NCBI GenBank assembly: GCA_018725345.1
Contig: QLUI01000002.1
Coordinates: 1-28,107 of the forward strand
Reading direction: 5' to 3'
DNA length: 28,107 nucleotides
Origin: Bacillota bacterium
Lineage (GTDB): Bacteria > Bacillota > Dethiobacteria > Dethiobacterales > Dethiobacteraceae
Shown here: in pieces, positions 1 through 9,224 of the stretch
Layout: each line of letters begins with the position of its first letter
Numbering within the stretch: the stretch's first letter is position 1
Program-made: the position numbers and the translations under genes
Notes under the pieces: generated by a model
Database searches by the model: none
Told to the model about the DNA's origin: nothing
What the model saw: the letters and a program-made list of their open reading frames with translations, nothing else

Positions 1-828
1 CGTAATGATAGTTACCTCGCGCCGGGAGAGAAAACGAATCCCCACTCCGCCCTGTCCTAAGCCGCGGTTTATATAGAGCCAGCCGTTGCCTTCCCGAGAC
101 AACCCCTCTACGTGGCTGGGCGGAAAAAGGCGTCCCGAAGCAGTAGTCACTGCTCCAAGAAAGGGCAACTTGACCTGGCCACCGTGGGTGTGACCAGCGA
201 GTGTCAGCGAAACTAAATTAAGTTTTGCCGGCGCCTTATCCGCATTCCAAGGCTCAAACCAAGTCGGGGCATGGGCTAACAGCACGATTACCGCATCGTC
301 TTGCGCCGGCAGTGCCTGTGCCAAAGAGCCGTGCCCTGTATATGGGTCGCTTACGCCCACTAGGATGATCTCGCCGGCACCGCGACTAATCCGGACATGG
401 CTGTTATCGAGAATGTTCACCCCAACACCCCTGAGCCGCATAGCAATATATGGCCAGTCCGTCCAGTGGTCATGATTACCGCTGACCGCGTAGACCGGGG
501 CAATTTCGATGAGTGCCTGCATAAACGGGAGAATCCGATCTATGTCCGCTATGCTATTGCGGTGCACAAAGTCTCCGGTAGCAGCAATCAGATCCACCCC
601 TGCCTCTCTGATCGACTGTGCTTCCCGCCCCGCCGGGTCGAATCGCTTCCCGTGCAGGTCGCCAACCTGAGCGATACGAAAACCGTCGAATTCCGGCGGC
701 AATCCTTCGATTGGCACATCCACGTACTCTACAGAAAGAGTGACGGTCTCCCAAACAATCCAGCTACCAAGAGCCACAATAAGTAGAACTGCTGCTATAA
801 ATATTAACAGTTTGCTCTTCCTTCGCAT
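1..828 (-). CDS. YkuE-like calcineurin-type metallophosphoesterase, cut at the window edge
   Basis: The minus frame is open from an ATG at 828 to the left edge, giving 276 residues without a stop, so the C-terminus lies outside. Residues 5-22 form one membrane anchor after a basic MRRKSK start. The two-metal phosphoesterase motifs follow in order: GDLHG, a GDF, GNHDHW, an LAHAP and GHTHGGQ. This is the arrangement of the YkuE/YaeI family, membrane-anchored phosphohydrolases proposed to act on lipid-linked or nucleotide substrates; the real substrate cannot be read here. It is the last visible gene of the dnaE-pfkA-pyk run, 92 bp after the HDAC-like gene. A weak GGAAAGG lies about 13 nt before the ATG, so the start is probable rather than certain. 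Confidence 0.88.
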   Translation of the reverse strand, partial: MRRKSKLLIFIAAVLLIVALGSWIVWETVTLSVEYVDVPIEGLPPEFDGFRIAQVGDLHGKRFDPAGREAQSIREAGVDLIAATGDFVHRNSIADIDRILPFMQALIEIAPVYAVSGNHDHWTDWPYIAMRLRGVGVNILDNSHVRISRGAGEIILVGVSDPYTGHGSLAQALPAQDDAVIVLLAHAPTWFEPWNADKAPAKLNLVSLTLAGHTHGGQVKLPFLGAVTTASGRLFPPSHVEGLSREGNGWLYINRGLGQGGVGIRFLSRREVTIIT

Positions 829-920
829 CTATCTAGTTCAATGCCTTTCCGATTGATTTATTAGACTGTCTCCCCCGGCAAAGGATATTTATAGCTGGAA
901 AAACAAGAGTCCTTGCCCGT

Positions 921-1961
921 TCACTTAAGATTATGATGTCTTTTAACTTCTGCAATAATGCGTTCTGGGTCATCATAAACAGGCTTGGCCGGAAGCACCG
1001 GCTCTTCTTTAATCGGACGACCCCAATTACCGAGTTCAGACAAAACGGTGATCACTGCTTCCGCTTGTCCACGCAAGTGATAGCCCCCTTCAAGCGTCAG
1101 CACAATTTTACCGCCGACAGGTCCAGCAATTTCCTTGGCATGGCGCGCCATCTCCGCAAAGCCTTTATAGGTAAGAGCCATGTTAGCCAGTGGATCACCA
1201 TGATAGGCGTCCTGACCGGCGGAAATCATCACCAGTTCAGGCTGATAGCGTTCTGCCAGCGGACGCACTATTTCTGTGAATGCTCGGCTGTATTCCGCAT
1301 CTCCGCTACCTGGCGGAAGCGGAATATTGACATTATAGCCGGCACCTGCGCCGGCGCCCGTTTCATAAATATGGCCTGTGCCAGGGTAAGCAGGACTCTG
1401 ATGGACAGAAATAAACAACACATTATCCTGATGGTAAAAAGTTTTTTGCGTGCCGTTACCATGATGTACGTCCCAATCGAGAATAAGAATACGCTTTAAG
1501 CCGTATTCTTCTTGGGCTAAGCGCGCAGCGATGGCAATATTGTTAAAAAGGCAAAACCCCATGGAGAGGTGAGGTTCTGCATGGTGCCCGGGTGGCCGGC
1601 CCAGAGAAAAACAAACGTTCAGCTTGCCATCCATGACAGAACGCATTGCTTTTAGGGCAGCACCAACTGAGAGAAGGGCAACATCGTATGACTGTGGCAC
1701 CAGATAAGTATCAGCGTCTAACTGTGATTTTTGAAACTTGCATAAGCTGCGGATTTGGGCGATCTGGTCAAAGCTATGAACCTTTTCGACCTCTTCACTG
1801 CGGGCTGGCAGAGGCTCCAACTGCACCAACTTCTCAAACAGATTTTCATTATCTAACTGTGTCAAGAGCGCCTGCAGGCGCTCTTTTCTTTCCGAATGAC
1901 CTGGTTGGTTGTGAATGAGAAAATCAGAGTGATAAACAATGCCAAGTTTTTTTTCTCCCAT
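921..1961 (-). CDS. Class II histone-deacetylase-like (AcuC/AphA superfamily) deacetylase
   Basis: A 346-residue zinc deacetylase of the arginase/HDAC fold. Visible motifs are HSERKERL near residue 22, RPPGHHAE with the catalytic pair H126-H127, the zinc ligands D164 and H166 in DWDVHHGNG, the third ligand D251 in SAGQDAYHGDPL, and the catalytic tyrosine Y294 in LEGGYH. All core catalytic residues are present, so the enzyme should be active. Bacterial members deacetylate acetyl-lysine proteins (AcuC acts on acetyl-CoA synthetase), acetylpolyamines or small amides; the substrate is not determined by sequence. A strong GGAGGGGAG site precedes the ATG. It follows fxsA by about 20 bp, so it is probably cotranscribed with the upstream glycolytic genes. 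An acs gene lies about 10 kb away. Confidence 0.93.
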   Translation of the reverse strand: MGEKKLGIVYHSDFLIHNQPGHSERKERLQALLTQLDNENLFEKLVQLEPLPARSEEVEKVHSFDQIAQIRSLCKFQKSQLDADTYLVPQSYDVALLSVGAALKAMRSVMDGKLNVCFSLGRPPGHHAEPHLSMGFCLFNNIAIAARLAQEEYGLKRILILDWDVHHGNGTQKTFYHQDNVLFISVHQSPAYPGTGHIYETGAGAGAGYNVNIPLPPGSGDAEYSRAFTEIVRPLAERYQPELVMISAGQDAYHGDPLANMALTYKGFAEMARHAKEIAGPVGGKIVLTLEGGYHLRGQAEAVITVLSELGNWGRPIKEEPVLPAKPVYDDPERIIAEVKRHHNLK

Positions 1962-1982
1962 TTGAGTCTCCCCTCCTGCGTT

Positions 1983-2375
1983 CTAGCGCCAGAAGATGCG
2001 CAATGTCCCCTCATCCAGCGCTTTCTTTAATTTACGGATAAGCAATTTCCTTACCCTTTTGCGCGTCATAGGCAATAAAAATATAAAACCTGTGGTATCT
2101 GAGATCAATCCTGGGGTAAGTAGCAAAGCTGCGCCAAGCAAAACCAAAACACCATCAATTAATTCATCCCCCGGCAGTTGACCGTTGCGTAATGTTTGAG
2201 CCATACTGCGCAACACAAAAAAGCCCTGTGCCTTCGCCAAAATTGCTCCAAAAAACCCTGTGGCCAACACAAGAATAATGGTGGGTCCTGCACCAATCCT
2301 TCTTCCTAATTCAATTAACAGATAAAGCTCAATTAACGGACCAAACGTAAACAGTAGCAATAGTTTAATAAACAT
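1983..2375 (-). CDS. fxsA: FxsA family membrane protein
   Basis: A 130-residue integral membrane protein matching the FxsA family by its N-terminal pattern: a hydrophobic first segment ending in FGPLIELYLLIELG, then GAGPTIILVLATGFFGA, and a third segment LLGAALLLTPGLISDTTGF followed by a basic cytoplasmic tail. The last pattern (LL..PG...D..GF) is typical of the family. Its E. coli namesake relieves F-plasmid exclusion of phage T7; a general cell role is unknown. The ATG at 2375 has GGAG eight bases upstream, and that site overlaps the stop codon of the preceding thioesterase gene, which suggests translational coupling in the operon. Confidence 0.92.
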   Translation of the reverse strand: MFIKLLLLFTFGPLIELYLLIELGRRIGAGPTIILVLATGFFGAILAKAQGFFVLRSMAQTLRNGQLPGDELIDGVLVLLGAALLLTPGLISDTTGFIFLLPMTRKRVRKLLIRKLKKALDEGTLRIFWR

Positions 2376-2380
2376 ATCTT

Positions 2381-2809
2381 TTACTCCGCATGTTCACCTG
2401 CAGCCTCCTGAAAACGTCTCCACAGGAACGGATTATATTTCTTTAGAACCACTGGCCTGCCTTGCCTGTTTACAAAAGCGTGTTCCGTCTCACCAATCGC
2501 TAAGAGTTCCCCGGTAGTCTCGCGAAAGAGTTCATATTTAAATAATATTCTTACTTCCTGCAGAGAAGCCACTGTAGTCACAATGCGAATAAGCTCATCA
2601 TAGCGGGCCGATGACTTATACTGGCAGAAAGCTTTTAATACCGGCATGAGAATATCATTTTTCTCAACCTCACTATAAGGCATTCCTAGTTCACGAAAAT
2701 ATTCAGTACGCCCCGTCTCAAACCAGACAAAATAATTGGCGTAATAGACAAGACCCATTTGATCCGTTTCAGCATAGCGGACACGGATTTCCCCAACACC
2801 CTGCTTCAT
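2381..2809 (-). CDS. YbgC-type acyl-CoA thioesterase (hotdog fold, 4HBT family)
   Basis: A 142-residue single hotdog domain with the 4HBT signature: YAETDQMGLVYYANYFVWFE with the catalytic aspartate D16, followed by RTEYFRELG. This family hydrolyses acyl-CoA thioesters; chain-length preference cannot be told. An upstream ATG and GTG are in frame, but the ATG at 2809 is preferred because AGGAG lies eight bases before it, whereas the others sit almost on the site. The AGGAG overlaps the TAG stop of pyruvate kinase, so translation of the two is likely coupled. No tol-pal genes are near, so the Gram-negative YbgC role in the Tol system does not apply. Confidence 0.9.
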   Translation of the reverse strand: MKQGVGEIRVRYAETDQMGLVYYANYFVWFETGRTEYFRELGMPYSEVEKNDILMPVLKAFCQYKSSARYDELIRIVTTVASLQEVRILFKYELFRETTGELLAIGETEHAFVNRQGRPVVLKKYNPFLWRRFQEAAGEHAE

Positions 2810-2820
2810 CCCCATCACTC

Positions 2821-4569
2821 CTAAAAGATTGTGGCCCTACCTCGGTATATCAAGCCTCTAACCGCGTCAATTGTAACCAGGTCACCGGTGGCTAGGAGAG
2901 CAGTGGCGTCTGTAGCCCCCACAATAACAGGCAAACCCATATGCAGCGCCACAACGGCTGCGTGAGAGGTGAGTCCTCCTTCCTCTGCCACCAAGCCTAC
3001 CGCTCTTGAGAGATAGGGCACATAGCTGCTGTCTGTACAAGGTGCCACCAGGATTTCCCCCTCCTGGAGATGGGCAGCATCTGCCCCTACTTGTGTCATT
3101 CTTACCCTGCCCGTTACCGGTTTCTTGCCAAGACCGGTTCCCTTCAAAATAATTTCGCCCACCGTATGAACTCTCATTAGATTAGTGGTACCAGAAAGCC
3201 CTACCGGTACACCAGCAGTAATCAGAACCAGATCACCGTTATCTATATAACCGCTTTGCAGCGAAGCTTCGATAGCTGCTGAAAACATTTCGTCAGTCGT
3301 GCTGGTGGGATGGCATAACAATGGAAACACCCCCCAAGTCAGTACCAAGCGGCGAGCCACAGGTTCACGAGGCGTCACCGCAATAATCCGTGCTTTCGGC
3401 TTATATTTGGACACATTCCGGGCGGTAAAACCGGACTGCGTGGCGGTGATAATAGCCGCGGCCCCAAGCTCCTGGGCGACATGACAGGTGGCATAAGAAA
3501 TCGCGTCTGTGATGCCCCTTTCTTTTGGCAGCTCAAAGCTTTCTAAAATACGTGCATAGTGCATAGCCGTCTCAGCCCTCATCGCAATTCTTGCCATTGT
3601 TTTTACAGCTTCAAGAGGATATTTTCCGACCGCCGTTTCCCCGGAAAGCATTACCGCGTCTGTACCGTCGAAAATAGCATTGGCCACGTCGCTTGCTTCC
3701 GCCCTGGTTGGACGCGGGTTACGGATCATGGAGTCAAGCATTTGTGTCGCCGTGATCACCGGTTTTCCAGCGGCATTACATCTGGAGATGATCATTTTTT
3801 GGACAATAGGCACATCTTCTGCCGGAATATCCACTCCTAAATCGCCGCGGGCCACCATAATTCCATCTGCCGCTGCAAGAATCTTTTCAATATTGTCCAC
3901 TCCCTCTTGACTTTCAATTTTGGCGATAATCTGGATGCCAGAGCGGTGCGCTTCCAAGACAGCTCGAATCGCCAACACATCATCTGCTTTGCGGACAAAA
4001 GAAGCGGCAATAAAATCTAAATCATTATTTACGGCAAAAAGGATATCTTCACGATCCTGGGAGGAGATAACCGGTAAATTTATAATAGCGCCGGGGATAT
4101 TTACCCCTTTGCGGCTTGAGAGTTCTCCGCCGATTTCCACCTTACAACGAACTTCTTCAGCAGTGACATCCTGCACATCCATGACAATCAACCCATCATC
4201 CAGGAGGAGTTTCATCCCTGCTTTCACATCGTTGACTATCCCATGGTAATTGACGCTGACTGCTTCTTTGCTCCCCGACACGTCTTTAATGGTCAGAGCA
4301 AATTGTTCACCTTCCTTTAAAGTAATGCTTCCCTCCGGGAATGTGCCGATACGGATTTCAGGACCTTTAGTATCTAAGAGCAAAGCCAGGTTTTGCTCCT
4401 GCTCCTGCGCGGTCTGTCGAGCAGCCGCGATAGTTTTCGCATGCTCCCCATGGGTACCATGAGAAAAATTCAGCCGTGCCACATCCATCCCGGCGGAAAT
4501 CAGTTCTCTTAGTACAGTGACATTATTGCTAGCAGGTCCTAGAGTGCAAACAATCTTTGTTCTACGCAT
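2821..4569 (-). CDS. pyk: Pyruvate kinase with C-terminal PEP-utilizer-like domain
   Basis: A 582-residue enzyme for the last ATP-forming step of glycolysis (PEP + ADP to pyruvate + ATP). It starts MRRTKIVCTLGPAS and carries the NFSHG, LLDTKGPEIR, AKIESQEG, ARGDLGVDI and TATQMLDSM motifs. The glutamate in KGPEIR is the residue associated with potassium-dependent pyruvate kinases. About 110 residues beyond the usual 470 form the extra domain seen in Bacillus-type enzymes, ending in GGLTSHAA with H536 at the position of the phosphohistidine of PEP-utilising proteins; in Bacillus this domain does not act as a phosphotransferase. GAAGGAGG precedes the ATG. The gene starts 11 bp after pfkA, as in the common Firmicutes pfkA-pyk operon. 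Confidence 0.97.
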   Translation of the reverse strand: MRRTKIVCTLGPASNNVTVLRELISAGMDVARLNFSHGTHGEHAKTIAAARQTAQEQEQNLALLLDTKGPEIRIGTFPEGSITLKEGEQFALTIKDVSGSKEAVSVNYHGIVNDVKAGMKLLLDDGLIVMDVQDVTAEEVRCKVEIGGELSSRKGVNIPGAIINLPVISSQDREDILFAVNNDLDFIAASFVRKADDVLAIRAVLEAHRSGIQIIAKIESQEGVDNIEKILAAADGIMVARGDLGVDIPAEDVPIVQKMIISRCNAAGKPVITATQMLDSMIRNPRPTRAEASDVANAIFDGTDAVMLSGETAVGKYPLEAVKTMARIAMRAETAMHYARILESFELPKERGITDAISYATCHVAQELGAAAIITATQSGFTARNVSKYKPKARIIAVTPREPVARRLVLTWGVFPLLCHPTSTTDEMFSAAIEASLQSGYIDNGDLVLITAGVPVGLSGTTNLMRVHTVGEIILKGTGLGKKPVTGRVRMTQVGADAAHLQEGEILVAPCTDSSYVPYLSRAVGLVAEEGGLTSHAAVVALHMGLPVIVGATDATALLATGDLVTIDAVRGLIYRGRATIF

Positions 4570-4580
4570 TGGTTCCTCCT

Positions 4581-5540
4581 TCAGATAGCTAAAATGGTAG
4601 CTAAGCGATAAAGTTCCTGTGGGAATTCTTTCTTCTCAGCTAACACTTCGGCAAAGGATGTGACATGAATATCGCTTGAGCGAAAGCCCACCATTTTGCC
4701 ATGTGAGCCAGAACGAAGCAAGTCTACAGCGGCAGCACCCAACCGGCTGGCCAGGATTCGATCAAAGGCTGTAGGAGTGCCGCCACGTTGCAAGTGACCA
4801 AGAATGGTGACCCTAGTTTCCATCTTGGTTCGTTTCTTAATTTCCTCCCCCACATTTAACGCAGCACCTGCTCCTTCTGCTACCAAAATAATGCTGTGCA
4901 GTTTACCGCGCTTCACACCACGTTGCAACCGATCACATACTTCCGCTAAATCGAAGGGCACCTCGGGAACCAAAATGGACTCGGCACCACCTGCCAGCCC
5001 TGCAGCTAAAGCAATATGCCCGGAAGTGCGTCCCATGACTTCAATTACATAAACCCGCTCATGAGATGTGGCAGTATCCCGCACTTTATTGACAGCATCT
5101 GTAACATTGTAGACGGCTGTGTCAAAACCAATACTATAGTCACTACAAGCAATGTCATTATCGATGGTTCCTGGTACTATAACCGTTCGCACCCCTAACC
5201 TTTCCAAAGCTTCAGCACCGCGCAAAGAACCGTCGCCGCCGATAACAATCAGTCCATCAACACCGCTCTTCTCTATTACTTGCAGCGCCTGCTCGCGGCC
5301 GGAGCGCTCCATAAATTCCGGCGAGCGGGCAGTGAGCAGCATAGTTCCGCCACGGTGAATGATATCGGCCACCGAACCCAACTGCATTTCCTGATATTCG
5401 CCGTAAACCAAACCGTGGTAACCGCGCCGAAAACCAACTACTGCCAAGCCATGATAAATTGCTTTGCGAACTACAGCCCGTAATGCCGCATTCATGCCGG
5501 GAGCGTCTCCTCCTGAAGTCAAAACTCCAATTTTTCGCAT
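4581..5540 (-). CDS. pfkA: ATP-dependent 6-phosphofructokinase
   Basis: A 319-residue PfkA that phosphorylates fructose 6-phosphate to the 1,6-bisphosphate. Motifs are LTSGGDAPGMNAA at the N-terminus, GGDGS at 101-105 (glycine at 104 indicates ATP rather than pyrophosphate as donor), PGTIDND with the catalytic D127, MGRTSGHIA, and LGHLQRGG. A longer in-frame start exists (TTG at 5552), but it abuts the AGGAG site with no spacer. The ATG at 5540 is 12 bases from that site and gives exactly the 319 residues of the E. coli and Bacillus enzymes, so I chose it. The gene lies between dnaE and pyk, the usual Firmicutes neighbourhood, though accD and accA, often found between dnaE and pfkA, are absent. 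Confidence 0.97.
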   Translation of the reverse strand: MRKIGVLTSGGDAPGMNAALRAVVRKAIYHGLAVVGFRRGYHGLVYGEYQEMQLGSVADIIHRGGTMLLTARSPEFMERSGREQALQVIEKSGVDGLIVIGGDGSLRGAEALERLGVRTVIVPGTIDNDIACSDYSIGFDTAVYNVTDAVNKVRDTATSHERVYVIEVMGRTSGHIALAAGLAGGAESILVPEVPFDLAEVCDRLQRGVKRGKLHSIILVAEGAGAALNVGEEIKKRTKMETRVTILGHLQRGGTPTAFDRILASRLGAAAVDLLRSGSHGKMVGFRSSDIHVTSFAEVLAEKKEFPQELYRLATILAI

Positions 5541-5608
5541 CTCTGCACACAACTCCTACATGGATTTTACTTGGATTACTTTTTAATTCTGCCCGCGCAG
5601 GCAGGCGC

Positions 5609-8600
5609 TTATCCCAAATGACGTACTACAACAGTGCCGTGCCCAAAGAGCTTTTCAATCTCAGCAAGTTGCGGCGCTGACACGTGTAGCCAGAAGTTTT
5701 GGGACAGGAGCACCTGCTTACCGCTAGCGGGAAAATCAAGATAGACCGGCATGGTGCCACATGACCCAACCAATATCTCTCTCAAAGAATGCAACTGACT
5801 CAGTCTGCCGTCCTCTCCACAGCGAATAACCACTTCTCGGACTTCCTTGGGTAAAGGCAGAATATCATCAGCAATAATTTTTACTTCTCCTTCATCCTTA
5901 TGGTCAATTCGGCCACGGACCAGGACGACCATGTCGTTTTCCAGAAATTGTCTTGCCTTCTCGTAAACCGAAGAAAAAACTACTATTTCTATGGAACTCA
6001 CCAGATCCTCCAGCAAAAAGAAAGCCATGGGTTTACCAGTTTTCGTAACAAGATGTTTAACAGTGCTGACCATGCCGGCCACAACAGCCTGCTGATTATT
6101 TGGCGACTCTGCCAAACTGTTTATGTCAGAAAATCCGGCATAAAGCTTGAGCAGCTGCTGATATTCTTCTAATGGATGTCCGCTAATGTAAAGTCCAAGC
6201 GACTCTTTTTCCATAATCAGGCGTGCCTGCGGAGGGAGAGGGGGCAAGTTTGGCAATTCATCCTGCAACTGCACCCAGTGGCAATCAGCTCCTTCTTCGA
6301 TAAGCTCAAACATACACATTTGACCATTTTGCCGCTCTCGGTTCATTGTCTGAGCCGCAGAGATGGTTTCATCCAGAACAGCTAAAAATTGATTGCGGTT
6401 TCCGCCTACGCTGTCAAACGCTCCGCACTTGATCAAGCTTTCCAAGACCTTTTTGTTGCAACTGCGCAATTCAACCCGGGAACAAAAGTCGCGCAGAGAT
6501 GTAAAATCGCCCTTTTCTTGCCTAGCCTGCATGATTGACTCGATGGCACCTAAACCAACATTCTTTACTGCAGCCAGACCATAGCGAATAACTTTCTCGC
6601 CTGCAACAATAAAGTTAGCCTCACTAACATTGATTTCTGGCGGCTGCACATCTATCTCCATCCGTTTGCAGTCAGCAATATATCCAGCCACTTTATCAGT
6701 AATGGCCATCACGCCGGTCAGTAGCGCCGCCATATACTGAGTGGGAAAGTTAGCTTTTAAATAAGCCGTCTGATACGCTATCAGAGCATATGCGGCCGCA
6801 TGTGATTTGTTAAAACCATAGGAGGCAAATTTAACAATCAAGTCATAGAGCTCTTCCGCCATTCTCTTTGGATGACCTTTAGCCACGCAGCCTGCAACAA
6901 ATAATTCCCGTTGCTGATTTAGTACTTCTAATTTCTTTTTCCCTATGGCCCGTCGCAGCAAGTCCGCCTCTCCCAAAGAAAATCCAGCCATAGTTGAAGC
7001 CACCTGCATAATCTGTTCCTGATAAACCATAATTCCGTATGTTTCCTTCAAAATCGGTTCTAAATCTGCATGAAGATAGTGAGCTTGGTTATGTCCGTGT
7101 TTATTACCGATGAAAGTGGAAATCTGTTCCATGGGACCGGGACGATACAAAGCCACCACCGCAATAATATCCTCAAAGGCATTTGGCTTCAGTTCGCGCA
7201 GGATACTGCGCATACCTAAGGATTCCAACTGAAACACACCGGATGTGTCACCTTGAGAGAGAAGGCTGTAAGTCTTTTCGTCATCAAGCGGCAAGGAGGC
7301 CAGCTCGATCTCTTTGCCGAAAGAATGCTTAATCAGCCGGATTGCCTCTCCCATGATTGTCAATGTGCGCAACCCAAGAAAATCCATTTTCAACAAACCT
7401 AACTCTTCCAGTGTCCCCATGGGAAACTGGGTCACCATACCTTCTTCTCCCGATTTTTGCAGCGGCACATGAGTTACAAGACGATCCTTAGAGATAACTA
7501 CACCTGCGGCATGGGTAGAAGCGTGACGAGGGAACCCTTCCACAGCCACACTCAAATCAATAAGTTGGCGAACTTTATCTTCTTTTTCGTAGAGCACTTT
7601 AAGTTCGGGAGACTTCTCTAGAGCTTCTTTGATAGAAATATTTACTTCAAGCGGAATCATTTTGGCGATCTTGTCCACTTCCGCATATGGGATATTTAGG
7701 ACACGCCCCACGTCGCGTACAGCAGCCCGAGCGGCCATAGTCCCAAAGGTAATAATTTGAGCCACCGCATCTTCGCCGTACTTATTCACTACGTACTCAA
7801 TAACTTTTTCCCTTTTTTCGTAACAAAAATCAATATCAATATCAGGCATGGAAACCCGTTCAGGGTTGAGGAAACGTTCAAAAAGCAGGCCATACTTGAG
7901 CGGATCAATATTAGTAATTTCCAGGCTATAAGCAACCAAGCTACCGGCTGCAGATCCCCGACCCGGACCCACCATGATCCCATTTTTATGGGCATAATTT
8001 ACGAAATCCCAAACAATCAAAAAATAAGACGCGTAGCCCATCTGAGCGATTACTGCCAGCTCGTAATCTAGCCGCTCAAGCACATGCTCCGGCAACTTGT
8101 TCCCATAACGCTTTTTTACTCCAAGCTCGCAGACTTCACGGAGGTAGCCGTTATCGTCATATTGCTTTGGAATTTCGTACCCCGGCAGATGGGTCTGACC
8201 GAAATCAAATTCCAAATTACAGGCTTCGGCGATCTGCAAACTGTTCGTCAGAGCATCCGGCAAATTGGGAAAGAGGGCAGCCATCTCCGCCGTGCTTTTC
8301 AGATAAAATTCAGCGGTGGAAAAGCGTATCCGTTGTTCATCTTCGAGAATCTTTCCAGTCTGAATGCATAACAACACGTCATGAGCTTCGGCATCTTTCC
8401 GCGAAATATAATGCAAATCGTTTGTTGCAACTAGCGGCGTGCCTGTTTCCCTGGCCAAATTAATCAAGCGGGGATTTACAGTTTTTTGCTCCGTCAGGCC
8501 ATGGTCTTGTATTTCAAGAAAGAAATTTTCACTGCCAAAAATTTCTCGATAAAATGTTAAAAGTTTACGCGCATCTTCTTCCCTGTGTTCCAGAAGCGCC

Positions 8601-9040
8601 ATAGGTATTTCACCGACGATACAGGCAGAAAGCGCAATAAGCCCTTTACTGTAACGGCTTAACAGCTCATGATCCACCCGTGGCTTATAATAAAATCCTT
8701 CGCTGAACCCGCGAGTCACCAGTTCCATCAGGTTATTATAGCCTTCACGGTTGCGGGCCAACAAAACTAAATGATGTTGCTTACTATCTTTACGCGCATC
8801 ACGGTCAAAACGACTCCGTGGCGCCACATAAACCTCACACCCGATAACCGGTTTGATCCCGCTCTTTTTTGCCTCTTTATAAAAATCAATCACACCATAC
8901 ATTACACCGTGGTCAGTAATTGCCAACGCAGGCATGCCAAGTTCTTTTGCCCGCGACACCGCCTTTGTTATTTTCCCTGCCCCATCTAAAAGTGAATATT
9001 CAGTATGGGTATGCAGATGAACAAATGAATTACTCTTCAT
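5609..9040 (-). CDS. dnaE: DNA polymerase III alpha subunit, DnaE type
   Basis: A 1143-residue family C replicative polymerase. The N-terminal PHP domain has HLHTHTEYSLLDG (H10, H12), ITDHG (D43, H44), E69, H89 or H90, C140, and D208/H210 in TNDLHY. The metal-binding set looks intact, as in enzymes whose PHP domain keeps nuclease activity, unlike the degraded E. coli version. The palm carries GPGRGSAAGS, PDIDIDF with catalytic D402 and D404, and KMDFLGL with D553. Helix-hairpin-helix and finger regions follow, and residues from about 990 form an OB fold beginning VVAGMVS. The length matches DnaE1 or DnaE3 rather than PolC. GGGGTGA precedes the ATG at 9040. The gene heads the dnaE-pfkA-pyk run. 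Confidence 0.97.
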   Translation of the reverse strand: MKSNSFVHLHTHTEYSLLDGAGKITKAVSRAKELGMPALAITDHGVMYGVIDFYKEAKKSGIKPVIGCEVYVAPRSRFDRDARKDSKQHHLVLLARNREGYNNLMELVTRGFSEGFYYKPRVDHELLSRYSKGLIALSACIVGEIPMALLEHREEDARKLLTFYREIFGSENFFLEIQDHGLTEQKTVNPRLINLARETGTPLVATNDLHYISRKDAEAHDVLLCIQTGKILEDEQRIRFSTAEFYLKSTAEMAALFPNLPDALTNSLQIAEACNLEFDFGQTHLPGYEIPKQYDDNGYLREVCELGVKKRYGNKLPEHVLERLDYELAVIAQMGYASYFLIVWDFVNYAHKNGIMVGPGRGSAAGSLVAYSLEITNIDPLKYGLLFERFLNPERVSMPDIDIDFCYEKREKVIEYVVNKYGEDAVAQIITFGTMAARAAVRDVGRVLNIPYAEVDKIAKMIPLEVNISIKEALEKSPELKVLYEKEDKVRQLIDLSVAVEGFPRHASTHAAGVVISKDRLVTHVPLQKSGEEGMVTQFPMGTLEELGLLKMDFLGLRTLTIMGEAIRLIKHSFGKEIELASLPLDDEKTYSLLSQGDTSGVFQLESLGMRSILRELKPNAFEDIIAVVALYRPGPMEQISTFIGNKHGHNQAHYLHADLEPILKETYGIMVYQEQIMQVASTMAGFSLGEADLLRRAIGKKKLEVLNQQRELFVAGCVAKGHPKRMAEELYDLIVKFASYGFNKSHAAAYALIAYQTAYLKANFPTQYMAALLTGVMAITDKVAGYIADCKRMEIDVQPPEINVSEANFIVAGEKVIRYGLAAVKNVGLGAIESIMQARQEKGDFTSLRDFCSRVELRSCNKKVLESLIKCGAFDSVGGNRNQFLAVLDETISAAQTMNRERQNGQMCMFELIEEGADCHWVQLQDELPNLPPLPPQARLIMEKESLGLYISGHPLEEYQQLLKLYAGFSDINSLAESPNNQQAVVAGMVSTVKHLVTKTGKPMAFFLLEDLVSSIEIVVFSSVYEKARQFLENDMVVLVRGRIDHKDEGEVKIIADDILPLPKEVREVVIRCGEDGRLSQLHSLREILVGSCGTMPVYLDFPASGKQVLLSQNFWLHVSAPQLAEIEKLFGHGTVVVRHLG

Positions 9041-9171
9041 GCAATCACCCCGTCAGCTCTCTAGCTATATAATTCTTTTTTTCCTGTTAATTTCCTTTTC
9101 TTTAAGAGTACGTGAAAAAGATTTGTTTGTCCCAAAAAAATTACGTCTAAACCAGTCGCAGCAGGAATTAA

Positions 9172-9203
9172 AACTGCGTGAGGCAGTTTCCCGGCCCACG
9201 CAG
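9172..9203 (-). terminator. Possible intrinsic terminator or attenuator before dnaE
   Basis: On the minus strand CTGCGTG-GGC pairs with GCC-(T)-CACGCAG, a 10 bp stem with one bulge and a loop of about nine bases, followed by TTTTAATT. It lies after the small membrane protein gene and about 130 bp before dnaE. The T run is short, so partial termination (attenuation) is as likely as full termination. Confidence 0.4.
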
Positions 9204-9224
9204 AGGTAGAATGATAAAAAATAA

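Noticed and set aside
397..786. Plus-strand frame of 129 codons
   Set aside because: It lies antisense to the metallophosphoesterase, whose motifs (GNHD, GHTHGG) are unmistakable on the minus strand; it has no recognisable domain.
933..1499. Plus-strand frame of 188 codons over the deacetylase gene
   Set aside because: Antisense shadow of a conserved HDAC-like gene, without a ribosome site or domain.
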